A stretch of 64,000 bases of DNA from Cornus controversa (lineage: Eukaryota; Streptophyta; Magnoliopsida; Cornales; Cornaceae), in assembly GCA_026545225.1 (NCBI GenBank), contig CM048849.1, positions 56,439,836-56,503,835 of the forward strand. Direction: 5' to 3'. Shown in pieces: positions 35,124-46,250 of the stretch (position 1 is the first letter of the stretch; every line of letters starts with the position of its first letter). Below the pieces are notes generated by a model. That model did not search any database. It was not told where the DNA came from and saw nothing but the letters and a program-made list of their open reading frames with translations. The position numbers were made by a program, and so were the translations under genes.

Positions 35124-36866
35124 GGAAAGGAATTGAAAACTTGACGTTAGAATTGTGGCCTTGTGGGGGAGTTTTGAGTTTCCCAATGAGATTTGATAGA
35201 TAAGCTTCCAAGTCATTTCATTGGGGTTAGTGACAGCAAGTGAAATGTTTTTACACTTGAAGTCTAGATTCTTGGATGTGCTTGGTGTCTGGGAAAATGA
35301 AAATTTTAGGTTCTTGGGATTGGCAAAGGTAAAATAGCATTAAAGGCTGGTTGGGAGTAGTAAAAGTGGAAAGGTGTAAAAAGTGAGGTAGTAAAGATTT
35401 AAGAGGAATAGAGAACAAACACCAAATAGAAGTCTGATTTTGAATACTTTAAATTCTGTGTCATAGAGTTATAACATTCAAAAGACAAAAGTGAAGTTTT
35501 GATTGCTTGGTTATAGTCTCTCTAGTTTGGATGCAAGTTAAACATGACAAAAGATAGTTTAGGACAATGGTAATATACATTAAACTGAAATTTGTTTTAG
35601 CTTCTTGCATTTAGTAGTACAAAGAAGTTATACCATTCGAGGGTTATTCTAATATTTGACTAGAAGAGAAGGGGAGAAAGATGGCAATGTAATGAGTTGG
35701 ACAAAATAAAGACAAACTACTTGTATCCTGTGTAACAAACAAATATCAAATAAATTTTAAAAAAAATTCTATTGGACGGTTAGTCGGTCAGCTATATTAC
35801 ATGCAACAAGAATAATGCATTCATGTAGCTGAAACAAGAATTCTAAAATGGATTATAATAATCAACACGTGAGAAAAACTAGGAGCACCGCCTTTTAATG
35901 ATAAACTGAGAGAAACTAGACTTGTGTTGCATGGTCATATAAAACATAGACCCATAAATGCACCAATCAGATGTCTTCGATAATGCAATAGCATTAAGCA
36001 CTCGGAAAAAGTCACCTTCACACATCATCTTCAATAACCCAAGATCCTGAACGAAAGCAAGAACACTGCTAAAGCTTCAATGTGTTCTGTTCTCGATGAC
36101 CTGCCGTTGATATTCCTCACCCCCATGCACCTCTGCACCTATAATCAATGTTTTTATCAATAAATTGCCCACCATCCACCGGCAATCTGGACATGCTAAT
36201 CTCAGAGTTCACGAAATTAAATCGTCCTTGGACATGCCACTTGCACCAAAATTTTATCCAGCTTAGGCTTAATGTATCTATCTTCCCACAACCAAACCTA
36301 GAAAAGGAGGTCAAAGAGTTCTAGTTTGTAAACAGAGAATGTAGAACTTAAAGTTACACCTCTCGAACATGAATGGCCAACCCCAGTTAGTTAGGATTAA
36401 ATCTTTCGGCAAGTCAAATGAAGCCCATGTACCTGAAACAATAAAACACAAATGCTTAGTAATTTCATTTTTATTGTCATTTACAGATTGTGCATAGGTA
36501 AAGAAATAAGCATAAAACAAGTTGTTATACATTAATATAATAAATTTGTGGACTGGACAATTATTGCATAGTATATTTCGTCCCAATATGCATCCACACT
36601 ACCTAAGAATTTCAGTAATCTACATTCCTCCCTAAATTACCTATAGTTTCCAAAACCAGATAAAAACAATTTTGAACCTGTGCCACCAAGTTTCATCTAT
36701 CACATTCAAATATTCATCCAAATTTCACCAAAAGGTCCCAGGACAGCAAATGAGCATGCAAACTGAAAAAATAAAGAAGTCCTAGTTAAGCTAAATGGCT
36801 CAGTAATTAAATATAAGACAAGGAGCAGCAGGTACGTTTTAGTAAAACTACAATCAATAAAACTTT
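35124..36866. other. Intergenic, no gene seen
   Basis: This is the LTP upstream region. Short minus frames near 36117-36586 have no recognisable domain. There is no clear transposon until 36867. Confidence 0.5.
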
Positions 36867-37306
36867 GGGTAAGTTACTCTGACCTCACCTGAGGTGTGGC
36901 CTAATTACTCTAAAATTAATGTTTTTGCAAAATTACTCGGACACCGCTGTTAGACTAACGATCCATTAAACAAAATCACATATAATATACAATTACAAAA
37001 ATACCCTCAAATTATAATACTTTTGTGCAAAATAATCTCAATTTCTAATCATTTGACTGAGATAATCTGTTATATATATAAATTTTCTCTATCAATGTCA
37101 CACCAACACTACTGTCACCAAGGGTAGTTTTGGCATTTTAATTTTTTTTATGTTAATTGACTTTAACAGAGTTGATTGTCAATTAACAGTAGAGGTATTC
37201 GAAGTAAAGTCAACCAAACCTCAGGGAAAGTTGGCCACCATATTTTAAAATTTTTAATCCAATGGTAATTAAGCAAAACTTCAGGAAAGGTTAGAGTAAT
37301 TTACCC
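36867..37306 (-). mobile_element. 440-bp MITE with 9-bp target duplication (MULE-type)
   Basis: The ends GGGTAAGTTACTCTGACC and GGTTAGAGTAATTTACCC are inverted. The exact nonamer TAAAACTTT flanks both sides (36858-36866 and 37307-37315). A 9-bp duplication is the hallmark of Mutator-like elements. The body is the reverse complement of 53800-54241. No transposase is encoded. Confidence 0.88.
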
Positions 37307-37315
37307 TAAAACTTT

Positions 37316-38209
37316 ATTGCGAAAGATTGTAAAATTGAATAAGTGGGAGCCTGCTAACAATGAAAAAGTAACAACTAAACTCGCTAAATGGCGCAGTAGA
37401 ATGGATACACCAAAACAATTTAATAGTTATGTCGGAAGTCCCATTGTGATGATGGTGATGGTGATGGTGAAGAATAAATAAACAAACACACAAAATAGTA
37501 TGTTATATGAACACTTTATAGGAATGAATGAATGAGGCTGTAAATTCTGACGTTAAAATATGATTTCTTCAATTTCATTGCAAAAGATATAAAACTAAGC
37601 AAATTCATCATGAGCAATTCACACAAGTGTCATCATAATAATCCTTCCGAGCTATACTATAAATCTAGAAAGAAAGAACAGAAACTTAAGAGCCTGTTTC
37701 ATCAACTATTAAGTGTTTTAGCCTTTTAAGAGTTCCTGATTCAAGCTGCTTCAAATTTAAAAGGGGACAAGCTTCAACTTTGCGAGGGATTGCCACTTTT
37801 CACACACACACACCCAAAAAAAGAAAAAAAAACAAGGAAAATCATTTATATTTTAGTAAGTTTTACTATTGATTTCCAATTATCATGGTTGGAAATTTAA
37901 TTAAAAAATACCTTGACAGAACTGTTATGGATTACGATGCATGAGTTCTCTCTCTTTGGAGTCCCAAAACTTCCATAAGAAAATCGGTCATCTTTCTTCA
38001 TAGACAATCAATGAGTTAAGCCAAGCCGGAACTCTTGCTTTAGAGATGGTCACATTACTAAATGTAAGAAGACTTCCTTAAGAAGCAATAATGCCAAACA
38101 AACTGTTGTGACTCTTCAAGTGTTCCATTATTTGCTGCTTTAAATTCATCATCAACCACTATAGAGTTATCATCAACTATAAAGGTTTGTTTGGTTCCCA
38201 TCCTCATTT
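37316..38209. other. 3' flank of the second PPR gene
   Basis: It contains a GATGGTGATG microrepeat near 37448-37468 and a CA/A tract near 37800-37835. No gene is seen. Confidence 0.5.
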
Positions 38210-40501
38210 TCAACCCCAGCTATAACCTGGATCCTTAATGACCTTCTTATCAACCATCATTTTTCTAACAGCCGATGCATCGTCCCATCTTCCTGAAGAG
38301 GAATATATATTTGACAGAAGAACATAAGGGGTAGAGTTTTGTGGGTCCAGGTGGAAGAGCTCCTCTGCTGCTCGCTTCGCTAAGCTCACATTACCATGAA
38401 CTCTACAAGAACTAAGCAGAACCTCCCATATAATTGTGTCATCCTTACATGGCATCTTATCTAAAAATACTTCTGCTTCACTGAACCGACCTGCACGGCC
38501 CAGAGAATCAATTATGCAAGTGTAATGATCCAAAAGTGGCTCCACTCCATGTTCTAGCTGCATTGAATTGAATATTCTGATCCCAGTGTCAACTAAACCT
38601 GAGTGGCTACAAGCAGTTAAAACAGAAACAAAGGTAATGCCATCAGGTCTCTCACCTGATCCAATCATGTTTTCATAAAGACAAACAGCCTCATCTCCAC
38701 GTCCATTCTGTGCATACCCATATATCATCTCATTCCAAGTAACAGTATTTTTACAGTACATCATATCAAAAAATTGCCTGGCTCCATCTACATCTCCACA
38801 TTTACAATACATATCAATTAGAGCACTCCCCACAAAGACATCATTTGTGTATCCATCTTTGGCTATAAAAGCATGAACTTGTCTGCCTTGAGACAAAGAA
38901 GATAGTTTTGAGCAACAACTCAATACTGTAGCATAAGAGAATTGAGTAGGAAACATCCCCTGTCCAAGCATTTGCCTAAAGAAAGTGAAAGCTTCCTTGT
39001 CCATAGAATTGAGTGATAAACCTGCTATCATAGTATTCAAACAGACAATATCCAATTCAGGCATTCTATCAAAGATACATTTTGCTATCTCTGTTTTATT
39101 GCATTTTGAGTATAGGCCAATGAGCCCACTGGCAACATATACATCTGCATGAGGCAAAGCCTTTAGTGAGGCAGCATGGACCTGTTTTCCACCCTCCAGA
39201 AGCCCCAACCCCGCACATGAGCTGAGAATAATAGCCAAAGTAGTCCGATCAGGTCGGATACTTCGAAATTGCATTGCTCTAAAAAGTTTTATTGCCTCTC
39301 TGTGGTTTTCATTCTGGGAATATCCTGAGAGTAGAGCATTCCATGAACTCAAGTTCGGGCATGCCATTTTTTCAAATATTTGACGCCCGGTTTTAATATC
39401 CCCAGATGTGACACATGCCGCTAGCATATTGATGTAGGTGATCTCATCTGGGTCAAAACCACGACTTTGCATTTTCTGCATATACTCTATGGCTTTGTCA
39501 GTTTGGTAATTCTGGCCATACCCGCCAATCATAACATTCCAAGAAACAACACTAACTTCTGGCAAATGAGTGAAAATCATCTCGGCACTGTCCATGTCCC
39601 CATTCTTTGCATACATATCAAGCAATGAATTATTCAAGTAAAGATCTCTTTCAAATCCAAGTTTCATCATGAGACCATGTATTTGTTGGCCATGCACATA
39701 ACTCGAAAATCCATCAGTCAGATTACGGACACCAAATTCACCGGTTCCTCTGGCACAAACATGCAGAACACTCGACAATGAAATAGAATCAATATGAATT
39801 CCAGTTTTATGCATCAATCTAAACATGTTAAAAGCCTCCTCAGCTCGATCAGTCTCCGCTAACCCACCCATTATTGCTGTGAAAGAAATCTCGTTAGGCT
39901 CGGGCGAGTCCTCAAGAGCTTGAATTGCATCCCCAATAAGCCTACATTTTGCATACATGGACACCAAAGCATTACCCACATATATATTTTTGTCAAGGCC
40001 TACTTTAATAGAGACACAATGACACTCCCTACCACACTCTACATCTACCAAAGTACCACAGGCACTCAAAACACTAGCCAACGTAAAACGGGTAGGAATA
40101 AAACCTTCCACATTCATCATATAATAAGTCTCCAACGCTTTTTGTTCAAACCCACTTCGAACTAATGCACTTATTAATGTGTTCCATGAAACAGTGTTTC
40201 TTTCCGGCATTTCAACAAACAATTCATGCGCATCATCTAACCTCTTAGCTTCGCAATACCCATGTAACATTGCATGCCAAGAATAAATATTCTTCGGCTG
40301 CATTTGATCGAAGATGAGACGAGAGGTATCGATATGACCACATTTAGAATAGAATTCAATGAGGCTGTTCAAGAGGAAGGTGTTGGCGAAGAGGCCAATA
40401 CGGAGGATATGGCCATGGAGGAGCTTGCCTGCTAGGTGGGCTTTCTTGTCTATGCAAGACTGCAAGAGGTTTGCCAAATAGCTGATAGTTCTGCTTTCCA
40501 T
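38210..40501 (-). CDS. PLS-type pentatricopeptide repeat protein, At4g20770-like
   Basis: One intronless frame of 763 codons from an ATG at 40501. The N-terminus (MESRTISYLANLLQSCIDKK) is short, then about 20 PPR units follow in P-L-S order: KNIYSWHAMLHGYC, NTVSWNTLISALVRSG, IYVGNALVSMYAKC, VSVVSWNVMIGGYGQN and NTVTWNEMIYGYAQNG. The C-terminal E region is present up to DDTIIWEVLLSSCRVHGN, LDPQNSTPYVLLSNIYSSSG and KDPGYSWG. It then stops, without the rest of the E+ or any DYW deaminase domain. Such proteins bind organellar RNA; editing roles would need a partner with DYW. Its closest match in my memory is At4g20770, the neighbour of the SDR gene in Arabidopsis. Confidence 0.96.
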   Translation of the reverse strand: MESRTISYLANLLQSCIDKKAHLAGKLLHGHILRIGLFANTFLLNSLIEFYSKCGHIDTSRLIFDQMQPKNIYSWHAMLHGYCEAKRLDDAHELFVEMPERNTVSWNTLISALVRSGFEQKALETYYMMNVEGFIPTRFTLASVLSACGTLVDVECGRECHCVSIKVGLDKNIYVGNALVSMYAKCRLIGDAIQALEDSPEPNEISFTAIMGGLAETDRAEEAFNMFRLMHKTGIHIDSISLSSVLHVCARGTGEFGVRNLTDGFSSYVHGQQIHGLMMKLGFERDLYLNNSLLDMYAKNGDMDSAEMIFTHLPEVSVVSWNVMIGGYGQNYQTDKAIEYMQKMQSRGFDPDEITYINMLAACVTSGDIKTGRQIFEKMACPNLSSWNALLSGYSQNENHREAIKLFRAMQFRSIRPDRTTLAIILSSCAGLGLLEGGKQVHAASLKALPHADVYVASGLIGLYSKCNKTEIAKCIFDRMPELDIVCLNTMIAGLSLNSMDKEAFTFFRQMLGQGMFPTQFSYATVLSCCSKLSSLSQGRQVHAFIAKDGYTNDVFVGSALIDMYCKCGDVDGARQFFDMMYCKNTVTWNEMIYGYAQNGRGDEAVCLYENMIGSGERPDGITFVSVLTACSHSGLVDTGIRIFNSMQLEHGVEPLLDHYTCIIDSLGRAGRFSEAEVFLDKMPCKDDTIIWEVLLSSCRVHGNVSLAKRAAEELFHLDPQNSTPYVLLSNIYSSSGRWDDASAVRKMMVDKKVIKDPGYSWG

Positions 40502-42530
40502 TTAGACGATGAACTCGCCAAGAGATGAATTCTAGTGTTATTTCTCATAAGATGGATGAGAACTGAGATAGTGAGACGAGCTCTGTATAGACCTTGTAAC
40601 GGTATAACCCACAACTGGAATGATAGTATGTACAAGGGTAAAATGGTCTTACACCCCTCAGATTTTCTTGCTCGCGGAGAATATTTGGGTCAAAAACTGT
40701 GGTCAACTTTTTTTAGATTTGATGGACCTTGCCTAACACCTTCTGCTATTAAGTGACCGGTAAAAACATCATAAGTCAACTAATTGAAAAAACTAAAATG
40801 CCAAAATTATCCCTCATATTTGAAATTATAATTTTAACTTCAACTATTTGGACCTATATACTCTCACAATGTTAACTTCAATTATTTATACCCTTTCTGT
40901 ATTACCACTTTGATTACAATTTACTAATAATTAATATTTTTAATTAATATTAAATACATTAATTAATATTAAAATCAAATTATGTAATCATACATAATAA
41001 AATTTATCAATTAAAAACATAATTTAAAATTAAAAAATATGTAACTTCATATATACTATATTCAATAACTTTATATATATAATTACTTGATAAATCAGTA
41101 TTTTTAAAACTAAAATCACATATTTTGAACCCTTATTAGTTATTACACATTATAATAACCAAGTAAGAGTATATACACACCTTCATATATACATGTATAC
41201 TTATATTACAGAATTCCTAAATCTTTCCTTCCCACTATTGACACCATGTCCTCCGCCGCAGACACCATTGCTCTTATCGACACCACCACCATCTCCTCTC
41301 ACCGGCGACACCCCCATATCCTCATATTACATACATTATGTATGTATATATATACATATATGTTTCATATATCTCCTTTACCACAGGTCACACTCACCTT
41401 TCCACTGCTGTTAGCTGGAGCTCTCGTCGTTTCAACACCATCCACTATCACAGCCAGAACAACCAACACAACTCTCTCATCGTTTTCTCATTTCAATGCT
41501 TTGCTCTCACCATTTTACTCTCATAAGCTTTTGGTTTTGAAAGCCCCTATTAATTGGTAGATGTGATTTTACTTCCCTTCTACTTTAATTTCTGTTTTAT
41601 ATGTTCAATTTCGATATATATTAACACTGACTCAAAATAGGGTTTTGGGATTGATTTATGTAAATATTTAATTTTGTGGGGGTATTGGGATCGATTCATG
41701 AACCAGATCTTTGGGAATTAATTTGAACACAAATTACGGGTCTGATAATCAAATTATTCAAGATAAAGAAATTTTTTTGATGCAATTCCCACCCAAGTGC
41801 ACCAATTTCTTCACATGCCACTAGTCTACCGGAGCACGGCCTCTGCGTACTCTGCATAGCTACCAAATTGCAAAACCTAGACTTCAAAAAGTGAGAGATT
41901 TTTGCATTGCATTGTTAAGCCTTGGCTTCTGCCGCCTCTACTTTATGTTCATGGTCTTTGTATTATATATGTAATGTATCTATATATATATGCAACCTTG
42001 TTGTATCTGCATAGCCATGCAGATGGGAAAGCGAGAGAATTTGTAGGTAGCAGGAACACCGTCTCAAGGGAAAAAATGATATTTTGTATTTTGAATATAT
42101 TACATCAGTAACGAGACATGCATTTGGTTAAATAAAAGGAAGAGGAATAATGGTAAAAGCACGCAAACTGTTCTATTAAAAAATAAACGGTATTAACTCT
42201 GAGAGGATGTATCAGCCATTTTTGACACAAGTATTCTCTGTGAGTAATAAATGAAAACTTGAGGGGGTGCCAGAGCATTTTACCCTATGTATAATGTATA
42301 TGTCGTTGTATGGGTCTGGGCCTGAACGGACTTGTTGAGCTTTGATAGTTGTGTTTTGTACATTTCTTCTTGCCCGCCTTATAGGGCCTTTTTTTTTTGG
42401 TAGGCCAAATGGGCTTTGCCCATGGGCTTTGGGATTCTTAACCCATTTTTTTCATTAAAGGGAAATATGGTCATTTTCTAAAATTTCATTCACAATAGAC
42501 TATAAATGACAGAGGGCGTTGAACATATGC
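40502..42530. other. Intergenic between PPR and bHLH genes, left part
   Basis: It is AT-rich. Phrases such as AAAATGCCAAAATTATCCCTC (near 40796) and CTTGAGGGGGTGCCAGAGCA (near 42255) look like worn MITE ends. A 104-codon plus frame at 41246-41560 is Ser/Thr/His-rich with no domain, and I do not call it a gene. Confidence 0.45.
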
Positions 42531-42534
42531 ACTA

Positions 42535-42960
42535 AACTTTACGAGAAGTCAAAGTAATAAACATCAATCACTCTATCTGTGTAATTTGACAATTTGACAA
42601 AATTTTAAGGAAGGTCAATGTAATTTACCCATGATATATATTAAAATATTGAGAGTTAAAATAACATTTTGTACTGTAACTTAACGTCTGTTAGAGGTTT
42701 AACATCCACGAAGGAAGTCAAAATATTAACGACCAAACGCTTTACCCGTGTGTAATTTATCCAAATTTCAGATGAGGTCAATGTAATTTACCCATGATAT
42801 ATATTAAAATATTGAAATTAAAATAACATTTTGCACTATAACTTAATGTCGGTTAGAGGTTTAATGTCAACAAAGGAAGTCAAAAATAATAACGGCCAAA
42901 TGCTTTATCCGTGTGTAATTTGTTCAAACTTCAGAAAAGATCAATGTACTTTGTCTAGTA
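42535..42960. repeat. 163-bp tandem repeat, about 2.6 copies
   Basis: GGTCAATGTAATTTACCCAT begins at 42613 and again at 42776, and a diverged GATCAATGTACTTTG follows at about 42939, each 163 bp apart. The units also share TTAGAGGTTTAA, AAGGAAGTCAAA and the CGTGTGTAATTT phrase. A partial unit precedes at about 42535-42612. The motif GTAATTTACCC recalls the ends of the 440-bp MITE family, so the array may have grown from a MITE end. Confidence 0.8.
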
Positions 42961-43094
42961 AAAATAGATTACACATCAACTACGGCTATACTTTACTCAA
43001 AAATTTGATAAAATTCGCAATAGGGTTGTAAGTTAGTAACTTATCTTCTCTACGCTTTAAATTAAGAGGTCAAAATTTAAGTTTCATTAGAGAC

Positions 43095-43126
<32 letters not shown>

Positions 43127-44383
43127 TATTATTATTATTATTATAAATCTGTGTCAGTTATTGGCCATAGTTTTTTATTATTATTAAAAAGAGAGAGAAT
43201 AGTGGTATCATATCAAATGGTTCCAAATTTTATTATGCAAATTTAAATGTAAACTTTAAATTACATTTTGGGAATTGTAATTTTCCAATAAAATCTCTCT
43301 CTAAAAATGAAAAAGAAGATGTTTAATTAACGTGATTTCCAATACCACCAAGGGTTGTAGTTCAATAATACCTCAACTTTTCATTAAGTGAGGATGGTTT
43401 AGAGTTTAATTAAGTTTCCCTTAAGAGAAAATTGTATGGGTATATTATTTGTAATAGAAAAATAAAATAAAATAAAATAAAAAATCGGTTCCCAATAAAA
43501 TCCAGAACCCTGAAAATTTTCTAGTTTGATGGAAATTTTGCAAATTTATGGCCGTTTGGAAGCCATGGTTCCTCAGAGACAATTTGGTTGAAACTCATTT
43601 AGAATGATAGCAACAGTACCTGCTGTTTGGCTTGAGCCACAGAAGCCATGCATGACATGGGCGAATAGGAAATGTTTCAATCTGTCAATGAATAGGATTA
43701 AATTCTGCACATATTTAAAATGAATAGTACTTACATTCATACTCAAAACTTTTCATCACTGCTGTTAGTTTTGCACTTTGAAATACATAAAACTGGACGA
43801 GTGGTTGTACTCTACATACTAGAATTGCAGTTTTACTGAGTGACAATGTTGTACTTCCTGATATGTAAAAGTACTAGAAAATTTATTTCTTTAACTGACT
43901 TGGTTTAATTCCATGAGCTTGTTCAAAATTATGTATATATATATACATATTTTTTAACAAGTTCAAAATTAGTATATTTTAACATAAATATAGATTACAT
44001 TAGTCACAAATTAAAAATCCAACCTACGAATTTGAATATATCTATATGTAACAATTCACGTAGTATTTGTGCATAAGATCATTTTACGATTGTTTTATGA
44101 CCTTAAAATAAAAAATTTGCCATAAAATGTTCTTTTGCCAAATATTTGCTTAATTGCAATTTTTTTTTTTTCTGAAATTCGCACAAGTGAGTAGCATGAT
44201 CGATCATCTTAGAATTGGGCAGAAATTAAAACAATGAAAAAAATTCCAAATTCTTTAAATAAATGAAATAAAACTAATCTATTTCTTGAGAAGGAGAAAT
44301 TTACAAGAAAAAGACTAGAAATTTAGTTAACAAGAGTGGAAAACAACAACAAAATGATATAAAGGGAAAAAAACCAACAAAAA
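42961..44383. other. Intergenic, bHLH 3' flank
   Basis: It has a triplet array at 43095-43144 in which (ATA)n switches to (ATT)n and so forms a self-complementary hairpin, and an (AAAAT)n run near 43461-43482. No gene is seen. Confidence 0.5.
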
Positions 44384-45665
44384 TCAAAATTTCCCTCCAT
44401 TGTCTGGATCACTCTTTATTTCATATCGGTCACCCGTTTGAGTCATCAGCTGATTGATGTTGTTCGAGATCATAGGGTTTGATTGGAGTCCATGGTCATG
44501 TGCTAGGGTTTGAACAAATTGTTTGGGAATCAAGCACTTTTCCTCCGAGTACAACTTCTCTTGGATTAATGGTGATGCCACAAGATGTTCCAGTTCTTGT
44601 GTATCCATTGATTCCTCCTTTTTCAGCACAAAAAAAACTGTTCATATTAGTAACCTTCTTGTTGGCAAATATATATATATATATATATATATATAGCTAA
44701 TTCAATAATTTTCCTTTTCATTAGGCTGAAAATTAAATTTGAGAAAATAGGATGTAAGCTAATATAGTTTAATTGAGTAATAAAAGAAGGTCCTCCTTCA
44801 ACCATATATTTTCCTTTGACACTTACTAGAATTCAGTGTTTCATTAGATTAAATAACAATACAAACATAAAGTAACTTTCAGAAATTCTTGAAATGAAAC
44901 ACATGGAACTAATTACTGGAAATTAAGAATAAATGAATAAATAAAACTAAAACACATTATATATATATATATATATATATAATTTTTTACCTGAAATGAG
45001 GCCATGGATTCAAGAATTCCAACTTGGGCCTGCAAGTACTTGATATAGTTGAAAGCAGCTTGGAACATTTCAGCAGTGTTCATCTTGTGGCCACCAGGAA
45101 TAAGCTTCCCAAGCTCTTGAGTCTTCTCTGTTATCTTCCTCCTCCTCTGCCGTGCTGCGATGCTCTGCGCAGACGACGAGCTCCCTCCATTCGGTTTCTC
45201 CACACTCTCAACACTTGCACAATTATTAGCCACCGGAGGAGGAGGAGGAGTACTCTGAAAGTCCGGCAACGGAACTACAAGTTCCGGTGACAGCAGACAC
45301 GGATTCGGAACAAACCCATTGAAGAAACCGTTGGTGAAGTCGGAGTAAAAGCTGTCTTCGTAGCTCTTTTGGCGTTTTGGGTACGGGTAGGGCTCGAATT
45401 CTGGTAGTGGAACGAGTTCAGAAGCATTAAGGGAGTTGATCATGTGGCCCATTGGAGGAGACAAGTATTGGAGGAGATGGGTTTCATCTGAGTAAGACAA
45501 TGGATCGTCGTGCTCGAACAATGGATCAATACAAGTCTCTGAAATTGGAAAATTCTCATAGAAGCCAAGTAGTTCTATGGGCAGCTCTGGTTGTGCTTGT
45601 GTATTGAAGATACTTATCTCTGGGTTATGATATTGTCCCCAGTTGGAGCAATAGCTCAAAGCCAT
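44384..45665 (-). CDS. Atypical bHLH protein (bHLH52/53/103 group)
   Basis: Exon 1 (45665-44991, 225 codons) and exon 2 (44617-44384, 78 codons with stop) join at a phase-0 intron with donor CAG/GTAAAA, giving 302 aa. The ATG at 45665 (MALSYCSNWGQYHNPEISIF) is preferred over the one at 45710 because the family begins MALS-like and the upstream part is Ser/Phe-rich leader. The N-half is acidic and aromatic (ELLGFYENFPISETCIDPLF). The bHLH domain covers residues 167-221: QSIAARQRRRKITEKTQEL, loop GGHKMNT, then AEMFQAAFNYIKYLQAQVG. The His and Glu that read the E-box are Gln and Ala, so ordinary E-box binding is doubtful. Exon 2 (EESMDTQELEHLVASPLIQE, then KCLIPKQFVQ) is a conserved tail of this group. 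A nuclear regulator; target unknown. Confidence 0.93.
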
Positions 45666-46242
45666 GGAAATAAAAACTGAGGAAAACGAAGAAGAAAGAT
45701 TGACTATCATTTATTTATGAGAAAAAATAAAAAGATTGAGGATCATTTTACATATGATACACTAACAGTGAATAATTAAACCATGAAGCTCTTTTAAGTA
45801 GTAGATGGTACTAATGTTGATCATATATGAAACTAAAATTGACGATAAAACTTTTCTGCTAATAGAAGCAGTTGCTACAAAGCTTCATAGGAATTAATAT
45901 GCACAACTTATAATTAAGCAAATAACTCTTTAGCGACATGGTTTACTGTAATGTTAATATATATATATGCACTGTGTATATATACATAGACGTACATAAG
46001 AAAGAATGCCATTAGACAGTGTAAGAGAGAGATACCTGTGGAGAAGATACTGTCCTTAATCTGTTGTATTTTGTTTGTTGAATAACAGTGGACCTAGAGT
46101 TAACCTTATCAAACTACACAAACTAACACTGCAATGAGAGAGAGAAAGAAAGAGAGAGAACGTGGAGGAGTTAGTGTGGGTGGGAGATGAATGAGGTGGT
46201 GATAAGTTAAGAATGGGTAACGAACTCCTAATAATGAGGAGG

Positions 46243-46250
46243 ACACGTGG
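46243..46250. promoter_or_regulatory. ABRE/G-box candidate upstream of the bHLH gene
   Basis: ACACGTGGC lies about 580 bp upstream of the bHLH ATG. It fits an abscisic-acid response element core, which bZIP or bHLH factors bind. One motif is weak evidence. On the same strand, CACAG/GTATCT near 46032-46045 could be the donor of a 5' UTR intron. Confidence 0.35.

Noticed and set aside
41246-41560. 104-codon plus frame starting MSSAADTIAL
   Set aside because: Ser/Thr/His-rich, overlapped by two other frames of similar length, and no family features; chance frame likely.
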